A DNA stretch of 64,000 nucleotides from Odontocerum albicorne (lineage: Eukaryota; Arthropoda; Insecta; Trichoptera; Odontoceridae): contig OX463842.1 in assembly GCA_949825065.1 (NCBI GenBank), positions 33,906,480 through 33,970,479 of the forward strand, written 5' to 3'. The notes beneath the pieces were generated by a model. It was not told where the DNA came from. It ran no database searches and was given only the letters and a program-made list of their open reading frames with translations. Both the position numbers and the translations under genes were made by a program. Below are positions 58,501 to 64,000 of this stretch, one piece after another. Within the stretch, counting starts at the first letter, position 1. Every line of letters begins with the position of its first letter.

Positions 58501-61500
58501 CTCTCACAGAAGATTCCATGATCAATATGGAGGAGCAGCTTGAGATCAATGTTGAATTGGCGAGGGGATAATAGACTATGAGGTCCAGCAATGACGAAGA
58601 CAGTATTTTAAAAATCATAAAGTTTTCAATTTTATCAACTTTTAATGTACATAGTTTTAAAACCATAATTAGCGCCCTTTGAAATAAAATTCAGGACACA
58701 TAGCAATGAATTTATTTCTTTATCAAAATCAGAAATACCACATATGCATGTAAGAAGATTTAACCCACAAAATGCATTTTTTAGTGTATTTGTAAAAGAG
58801 AATCCCTCATTTCACAAAAAATACAAGTAAAATATGTATTTAATGGTTAAATTAAGTACTTCAAAATTGCATTTCATTCAAGTTCATGCTAGGTGATTTT
58901 AGGTTTATTTTATTGTCTTTAATTTATAATGTAAACATTGTCATGGAATTAAATAAATATTTAGAAGCAGCAAATCCAGTTAATTTTTAACATGGTCATT
59001 CATTACACATGTTAGAAGAAAGAAAATTGATCACATTTTAATAAAATAATACTTCGAAAATATTTATTAACAAAATGAACATAAAATAAACTACACTTAC
59101 CTACAAAATTCTTTTCACTTTTAAAATTTTCATACTTGTTTATCAGTTTATCACAATTTTTAGTGACACAAAACATTTTGTTCAATGTTGGAACAAAAAT
59201 TTCAGGTAGAGATGATTTCTGTAAAATAAGTATTATAATTATTCATTCCTTATTATGTGAAATATTTCATTTGTTAAATAAATATATAAAGTACCCTCTT
59301 TTAGAATACTCTTTCATTACAATATTATCTATTTTGAATTCATAAATGGAAGCTTACACTGAACAAAGGTCAACTAAGGTCTGAAAATGAGACCATAACA
59401 TCATTAACGTTAGATAAGAAAATATATTGTTTGTCCATCGTAGAGATTGATAGCATTGATATTTTTTTTACCATAGTTCATTTTATTTCAAAGAGGTAAT
59501 ACAGTTTTCCAAACCGCAATTATTTTTGTGTAAGAATAAATATTAAAATACATACACAGTTTTGTAACAATTCCAATTCTTCAATTTTTATAGGATTTGA
59601 TGAATTGGAATAAACGAGGGGTAACATGGATGCCAATTGATAAAAAGGAGAATACTTTTTTATATCCTTAAGCCTTCTTCTCCATATTTCTTCTACGAAT
59701 TTGTTATGGCCATAAATCATTTTTAACTGTCGAACGCATAACTTTGATTTCCATATTCCGCTTACATGATCATTGAAAAGTCTTTGCTCTTCTTTAATAA
59801 CTTGCAAACATCGCTAAAAAATAAATAAAATAGTTCTTTATGCACACAATAATAAAACAAAGAAAATATTGAAAATAGAAAAAGATTTTTATTCACATAT
59901 TTTGTATTCACGCAGAAAAGATAGATCTAAAAATATTTTCATTGAATGGGGCTATACTTTATTTATAACTAAACATTTTTCCTGCAATGGTATTACTGCC
60001 CAGTTAATGTACAGACTCAGAAAACCCTACACCACACTTTTTTAATATTAACTGTGTTGCTCAAACGTATGAGACAAACTAAATTGCAATTTTTTTTTAA
60101 GTAAACTCCATCTCAAAACTTATCTTAAATAATAACACACCTGCTTAGTTTTTAATGGAATAAGATTATTTATGATTAAATTGTGTTTATTAAAAAAATA
60201 TATATAATACTTACATTATATAATACTACATCATCTTGGTTTATTTTGATTTCCGGCATTGATATACAGTTTTTGTTACTTGAACATAGAACTTGAATAC
60301 AAGTGAAATGTTCTTTTTCACCAAGAGCAGATTTCGGGTATATTGGAAGTGAATTTAATCCAGGTACATAATTTTTAGCTTTTTTCTGAAATTAATTAAG
60401 GTTATAATCAAGTAATTAAACACAGCACACTATAAAAATACTTTATTAAGTCATGGAGTAAGTAATTCCTCGAGTTTCATAGTACCTAGTCCAAGAGTAA
60501 TGTGGATCAAATTTAAAGTAGACATAATGTGTGTTTTGCTTGTGATGCCTTAGGTCAAAAAAGAAACTGATGAAAGCAAGGAAGAATTTCGAAACTGTAT
60601 AAGAAAGGTTTTTGATAAAAATAAACATAATGACAAGATTATATTGGCAGATAACTTAAATGTGCGGGCTGGAGTAAAAGGGATGGGTTTGAATCAGTGT
60701 TAGGCAAGTTCGGTGATAGGTGGACATTCACTTACTACACTCAACAAACTAATGAATCAACTTCCACATTCCATTCTCGCACCCTTACCTTTATATAATG
60801 GAACTATCACTGCAATTGTCCAGTCTTTCAGCATACATTCAGATTCCCATCATTTGTTGAAAAACTGTCTCAGCAACTCGATTATTCGTTCACCCCCACA
60901 GTAATTATGTGCTCAATTCATCACATCCTGATGCTTTTAATTTTTTTATATTTTTTACAGGCATTCATTCTTCTTCTGGACTAATCTCATTCACATATTC
61001 TAAACTCTCATCATTTTCAGCTGTACCAGACTCACCGTAGTTTCTACTACTCACCACTCTCGTATGGTTCTTAAAAATATTCCATAACAGCACAAGTTAT
61101 GAGTGCACTATTCTTCAAGAAAATCTCAGTTTTTCTTCAAGGAAATTGTGAATAAATAGTTATTTTATTTTCTGATATAGTCCACAAATTACTTGATGGA
61201 TCTTAAATGTATATAAATATGCAAAAAGGAACCAACCCACACTTTACAATTAAAAATAGAGGTAAATTAAGTGTAAGATTATTGAAGTCCTAATTCAATG
61301 TTTATACATAGGTAGATAATTTGTAAAATTGTCATCATGACTTTTTACGAGATGAGATAAAGTACATTAGTTAATTAGAGTACATCATTTTTTAATTGCA
61401 ATATTTTTATAAATAATCTAGTGTAATATATAAATGCGTATTTATGTCTATTCTAAGGTGTCAGTTGTTTTTAGTGAACATTAGATGCAGAATGGCTCGG

Positions 61501-62331
61501 TTCATGTTACTAAATATTAAGCTATTGGTTGGATAATGAAAATCCTAACTCTAAGGCTGAGGTATTTTTTTGCAGTTGCAGCATCTGACTAGAATTGTAA
61601 AATTAATCTATAATGCAGTTCACTTACTTCTTTTGGAAGTTTCTTTTTTGAATGTGTTTTTAACCTGGGATTTTCTCTATCTTCGTCATCATCAGATAAA
61701 AATGGGTTTGTAAAGGTGTCAGTAATAATTCTAAATGTTGCTGAATTTTTAAACCAATTATCATCCCTAATGAATCTCTGTCCATCTCGTATATTGCAAC
61801 TCCTGTAAGGAAATTTACTAATAAAATTTGTGTTACCTGGTGAAGACAGTGACAGAAAAAGTATTTATCAACCAGCAAATAAATTACTTATACGATTAAT
61901 CATCAAAACGAACTTGGGATGGATTTTAGCATGAACTTCTTCCAAGTATCTGAAGCACAAACTGTAATGCTTGAATTGTGAAATTTCAACATAGATGTTA
62001 ACATTTTCAATAAGTCAATTCAATATATTGTAATTGATAACCTCCTGGGAAAATGTTAATAATTTAGTTGATAAAACGAATAACGAAATACAAACATTAT
62101 TTTTATCAAGTATGTATAATAACGTGCAAATATTAAGAAAAAATGTAATATCAACTCCATCCTAATGTATAAGATGAATAAAACAAAGAAGCGATTTGAA
62201 GCACGCATATATTCTAAACAAAATTAGTTAAGTGGATGTGCTTCAGTAATTTTAATCTACTTACTTTTTAAAAAAGTAAAATGATTACAAAATAAATCTT
62301 ACCAATCGAGATTCTTCAATTCTTCCATCAT
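43553..62331 (-). CDS. ICE2: Little elongation complex subunit 2 (ICE2/NARG2), complete 14-exon model
   Basis: ICE2 is a subunit of the little elongation complex, which promotes RNA polymerase II transcription of snRNA genes in the nucleus. Exons in order: 62303-62331, 61628-61802, 60215-60385, 59556-59813, 59101-59218, 55486-55638, 53556-53715, 51925-52091, 51109-51300, 50791-50918, 49610-49742, 48640-48865, 45572-45759, 43553-43608. All splice phases agree, giving 717 residues. The start is the first ATG after an in-frame TAA, encoding MMEELKNLDW. Family stretches are FYQLASMLPLV, VYIDHALPPNNLTLREK, the NARG2_C region EPKIEYQYEYGSECITPSEA, LYPGEYMLGHE and APWIPIDPTIV. The middle is acidic and low in conserved blocks (SDDDEDALVMDVDESEID). 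The tail is lysine-rich (KPPKKKKKKKKQKVPSI), encoded across an 11-base homopolymer. The assignment rests on motif order recalled from the vertebrate protein. Introns hold many transposons. Confidence 0.87.
44960..45010. repeat. Perfect 20-bp inverted repeat, 11-base loop
   Basis: The arms GTACTGTACTAACTTTTTTT and its exact complement at 44991-45010 flank gatcaacgatt. It overlaps the first bases of the nested MITE, so one arm shares gtacagtac with the MITE end. Confidence 0.9.
45005..45171. mobile_element. MITE of 167 bp with about 54-bp inverted repeats, nested in the Tc1 element
   Basis: TA at 45003-45004 and 45172-45173. The arms run CAGTACCCGGCGGTAAGTAA, then TATACAT and, with few mismatches, GTCGTCTCTGTCA. 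The centre is about 60 bases with no coding capacity. It is GC-richer than its surroundings. Confidence 0.82.
45235..45305 (-). mobile_element. LINE (RTE-like) 3' tail scrap
   Basis: Plus-strand text ggtaggcagagagggcagat is the same tail block as at 31745 and 14685. Confidence 0.4.
46264..46470 (+). repeat. tRNA-derived SINE, copy h
   Basis: The head is ggcctatttagtaagtc and gggttgaattccc. The body is ttccagtctggtttttaatt, tctggttggttggaaaagat, tcaatagatccgacagg, and the tail is ggaagtgtaataaaataata. It sits inside an ICE2 intron. Confidence 0.7.
46560..48611 (+). mobile_element. RTE-like LINE, endonuclease and reverse transcriptase, decayed
   Basis: In an ICE2 intron, antisense to the gene. 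The endonuclease part (46620-47100) reads SLRVMWIRFEIGIMHILLVI and GYAPVNSETDESEKDFI with stops. 47293-47595 carries WWYKKVKRLHDRENRAW. 47614-47802 carries DKNGRVLPEKG. 47818-48105 carries the reverse transcriptase entry (STVIVPLYKGKGVRMECGSY, RAISLQSVVSKLYEKILIER). 48396-48611 carries the catalytic YADDMVVMAESENELQ. The C terminus is absent here, but fragments of it lie elsewhere in the window. Clade naming is by general resemblance. Confidence 0.82.
49010..49205 (+). repeat. tRNA-derived SINE, copy i
   Basis: The head is ccatggactagttggtaaaa and tgtgggttcgattgg. The body is ttccagtcttgttttcacat, tctggtaggttggaagagat, gcaataaaccagtctag. It lies in an ICE2 intron. Confidence 0.75.
49435..49515 (+). 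repeat. SINE tail fragment, copy j
   Basis: Reads gctggtgggtttgaagaaat, then gcaataagtccaccagacat. It is the 3' body of the same SINE, without a head. Confidence 0.55.
50100..50560 (+). mobile_element. Mariner relic, C-terminal half
   Basis: Contains, with frame changes, DIFHQDNARPHVSDLA, DVLPHSPY and WKKWCIHYRIK-like text, then the terminus tttccggacatcacaa. A copy of the same family lies inverted at 51470-51860. It is in the ICE2 intron 49743-50790. Confidence 0.65.
51470..51860 (-). mobile_element. Mariner relic, inverted partner
   Basis: The minus strand reads SHLEQFFTEKDAKFWENEIL and KFPERWRKVMRQNGAYI, the mariner C terminus, then ttactctccggacatcccaa and the shared terminal text gtgaagatttcaacatatgc also seen at 50520-50540. 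Confidence 0.65.
52680..52855 (-). repeat. tRNA-derived SINE, copy k
   Basis: Minus-strand copy. Its plus-strand text runs ccatgtggtaatctcttccg, gatcaaccagaaagata, aatgaaaaccagacagg, aggaattgaacctg (B box) and attccaactagatcac (A box). Confidence 0.7.
52980..53420 (-). mobile_element. CR1/Jockey-like LINE reverse transcriptase fragment
   Basis: The minus strand reads, with two stops, LKLMKNTKAVWPDGVPTFFL, KGCSELLSVPLVYIFNIVF and VIPIFKNGSKDNVTN, the start of the reverse transcriptase domain. Intron of ICE2, same orientation as the gene. Confidence 0.7.
54050..54490 (+). mobile_element. LINE reverse transcriptase fragment
   Basis: The plus strand reads SIEFLRIYLDSKLSFDRQIG, the motif after the catalytic domain in CR1/Jockey/R1-type enzymes, followed by LSHLDYCNFINSGLPG-like text at 54360. 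It is oriented opposite to the fragment at 52980. Confidence 0.6.
55262..55350 (+). repeat. SINE head fragment, copy l
   Basis: Reads tggcctagtgtatagcatgc and cgggtttgattagcg, the A and B box regions, then tgagacctttttat. Confidence 0.5.
55824..57112 (-). mobile_element. Mariner in an ICE2 intron, nearly intact
   Basis: 1289 bp between TA at 55822-55823 and 57113-57114, with inverted termini GGTTAGTCAAAAAGTTTTGA then AAGCG. It lies in the intron between ICE2 exons 5 and 6, in the same orientation as the gene. Confidence 0.95.
55886..56936 (-). pseudogene. Mariner transposase with a single one-base frameshift
   Basis: Starts at ATG 56936 (MEKSEYRAVIKFFVLEGLSA) and ends at TAA 55886-55888. 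The span is 1051 bases, one more than a 349-residue frame needs. The break is at the run of eight T at 56197-56204 (AAAAAAAA in the gene): QKKK is followed by nonsense in one frame while the next frame resumes at IIFHQDNAPAHTAQ. All catalytic motifs are intact: TMDETWVYHHDPES, FHQDNAPAH and YSPDLAPSDFWLF with D34D spacing. The extra base may be a real mutation or a homopolymer error. Confidence 0.93.
58260..58571 (+). mobile_element. LINE C-terminal fragment with Cys/His motif
   Basis: Reads KRKALCSRADGASTARRMRN, MCQPDQAVQRDTHVCDVCGR and GAHLRLGYSLTEDS. It resembles the zinc-knuckle end of non-LTR polyproteins (CDVCxR...H.R.G). No upstream part is seen. It lies in an ICE2 intron. Confidence 0.55.
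60440..60719 (+). mobile_element. RTE-like LINE endonuclease fragment
   Basis: Reads SPRVMWIKFKVDIMCVLLVM, KKETDESKEEFRNCIRKVFD and KNKHNDKIILADNLNVRAGV, the same family as 46560-48611 (SLRVMWIRFEIG). Confidence 0.7.
60720..61085 (-). mobile_element. RTE-like LINE reverse transcriptase fragment, opposite strand
   Basis: The minus strand reads GGERIIELLRQFFNKWWESE, CMLKDWTIAVIVPLYKGKGA and RMECGS, matching the 47870-48020 part of the LINE above. It abuts the plus-strand endonuclease fragment directly. Confidence 0.7.
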
Positions 62332-62769
62332 GTATTTTAATACAACACAGTGAAAAAATTATGTTAACATCCCTGGGAAATTAATGTTCAGATTAATTAA
62401 ATCGAATATAAGTCTAGATAATGAGAAAATTTTAGATAAAAATCTTATCATATTTTTTTCTTTCTAAACCAGTTAAAATTAAATGCTATTGAAAAAACTA
62501 TTGTATTGTTATTATTTGGTTATATATTAATTCATCTTTTTAAATTGTGGTGCTTTTTCTATTTGACAGATGATCTCTTCTTCTTCTTCTTGAATATTAG
62601 CCGTAAATCTTATGATGAAGGAGTATACGCCAGAGTCAAAGAGATGTCATACGATCTCGTTAGTTATATTCACATGATGATGGATGGATCATTAAGTTAT
62701 TGCGCCCGTAGGCTATATTTTAAATATATTAAAAGCAATTCGGCCCTATACTACTTGAAAACTGGTCTT
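62332..62769. other. ICE2 upstream region
   Basis: 5' flank of ICE2 on the minus strand, AT-rich with a (ctt)n run at 62577-62591. A 90-codon frame at 62506-62778 shows no known motif. No clear promoter element can be named by eye. Confidence 0.4.
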
Positions 62770-63650
62770 CTACAATAGATCTGAAACATTTCGGAGCCAA
62801 ATATACTGAGCAAAAAGACAAATCCACTGTTTTTGTCGTTGATGAAGATTAGTAAATCGTATAGAAGATCCATTATTTAAAATTAAGAGGTGGTTCGTGT
62901 CTTCAAAATGTAAAAGATTATGGTCAAAACGTTGGGTTATTTCGCTTTCCCATGAAGGAGAGTGTGTATTAAAATCTTTCAATATTCGTCGTTGCTAGGC
63001 CTCGTCGAAGATTCCTTTGCCATTTCAACGTCAATTCAGTTGGAAAGCAAAGCTATATCGTGGAGTTTGTTTTTTTAAGTGAGTGAGTTTTTAAGTGAGT
63101 CATAGGTATCCTTATACCCCCAAACATTAGGTGGAAAAAATGACTTTGTCATGTGAGGGGAGTAACACAGCACGGAGTTCGAATCGGTGACCTTCCACTT
63201 GGCATCCGGTGCATTACCACACGGTCATGTATCTCCCAATATTAGGTATATAGGTGATGATCTGAGAAAAGAGAAACGACCAATCATTTTCTATGAAAAC
63301 GTAAGAAGGTGGAACATAAACAGATAGGATGGTAATATTGTAAATCATAAATGAATTGGAAGGTGGTTGACAAAGATGGAACGGGATGGAATCTAAAATT
63401 ATTGAAGGAGAACCTCCCTTTTTGTCCGGTCTATCATGTTTAATACATTGATTTAATACATTATCCCCAGACATAGAACGGATAAAGCATTTTAGCCACG
63501 TCTCGGATATGGCAACTAGTAAGGTTAAGTGATTCTCAAGTAACTATATAAAATTATTTTTTAGAGAACATACTTCTACTGTTCCACTGGAGATTTTTTA
63601 AAATTGGAAATAATCATGAGTAATCATTGTAAGTATTCAACAGCGTTTTT
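62770..63650 (-). mobile_element. Jockey-like LINE endonuclease fragment
   Basis: The minus strand reads VAISETWLK near 63510, DRPDKKGGSPSIILDSIPFH and IYNITILSVYVPPS (63474-63214), then DFNTHSPSWESEITQRFDHN and LLILNNGSSIRFTN (62982-62770). These are the ordered AP-endonuclease motifs of Jockey/CR1-type elements. A tRNA-like unit lies near its middle. Confidence 0.75.
63135..63240 (-). repeat. tRNA-like SINE head near a LINE endonuclease fragment
   Basis: On the minus strand it reads gatacatgaccgtgtggtaa (A-box-like) and gtcaccgattcgaactccgt (B box). It lies inside the reach of a Jockey-like endonuclease remnant and may be a tRNA-derived SINE of a second family. Confidence 0.45.
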
Positions 63651-64000
63651 TGGTATTCGATTATTATTAGTTGACAAATTAGTTTGGATAAAATATGAGT
63701 TACGATAATTTATTGTTGTAGTTAATACATCTGAAGAGTATCCCTTAATTGTTACAGATTGGCTCTTTTGAAAAGCGTGACCGTTTTCAGTTTCGGATAA
63801 AATAATAGCAATTGCATTTTATCGTATTGTGATATGGATATTGGCTCAGATTTAATGGGGCTTAAGAGTATTTTTTTGCATGGTGATAATGTTGGCGGTA
63901 TTTTTTGAAGTAAGAGGGTGAAAATAAAGAGGAGGACGAAAATTTGAAGACGTTTAATCGAAAAAAAAATTCGTTGGAGAATCCTGAAAATAAAAGCTTC

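Overview
The window is AT-rich eukaryotic DNA, almost certainly from an insect. I cannot assign the order from sequence alone. Evidence: four intron-containing conserved animal genes with GT-AG splice sites, and a dense load of arthropod-type transposons (mariner, Tc1, piggyBac, Helitron, PIF/Harbinger-like, several LINE families, tRNA-derived SINEs). The coordinates contain one 200-N assembly gap (26019-26218).

Host genes, left to right. (1) MAGT1/TUSC3 (OST3/6 family), + strand, 3' part only: coding exons 1997-2137, 2721-3012, 3999-4206 and a 16-nt last coding exon 8295-8310. (2) SRD5A3-like polyprenol reductase, - strand: exons 17274-17471, 15499-15797 and 14036-14128, with a probable upstream exon at 24931-25049. 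(3) EXOC7 (Exo70, exocyst), + strand: 13 exons from 28053 to the stop at 40279, lacking roughly the first 110 residues. (4) ICE2/NARG2 (little elongation complex subunit 2), - strand: a complete 14-exon model from the ATG at 62331 to the stop at 43553, predicting 717 residues. All exon joins were checked for phase by hand. MAGT1 and ICE2 act in protein N-glycosylation and Pol II snRNA transcription, SRD5A3 makes dolichol for glycosylation, and EXOC7 tethers exocytic vesicles. They are ordinary housekeeping genes and are not an operon-like system. SRD5A3 and EXOC7 are divergent and both lose their 5' ends around the N gap. EXOC7 and ICE2 are convergent.

Transposons fill the introns and intergenic DNA, often nested. 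The MAGT1 last intron holds a decayed ORF split at a TTAA by a piggyBac-type MITE, then a Mos1-like mariner. Downstream of MAGT1 a mariner (8728-12648) is itself split at TTAA by a piggyBac element (8789-11762), and the uninterrupted host site lies right beside it as a second copy. The SRD5A3 5' intron holds a Helitron (19128-22850) with a mariner inside, and a mariner whose interior is inverted. EXOC7 introns hold a PIF/Harbinger-like element, a 34-unit 44-bp minisatellite and a mariner with an open 349-residue transposase. ICE2 introns hold a Tc1 element with a nested MITE, LINE fragments and a nearly intact mariner.

The most useful second looks are: the filled-plus-empty site tandem at 8589-12957, the open mariner ORF that lacks its first catalytic Asp, the mariner broken only by one extra base in a homopolymer, the TTAA-bounded duplication of a piggyBac end, and the gap that hides two gene starts. 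I did not find a convincing undescribed multi-gene system.
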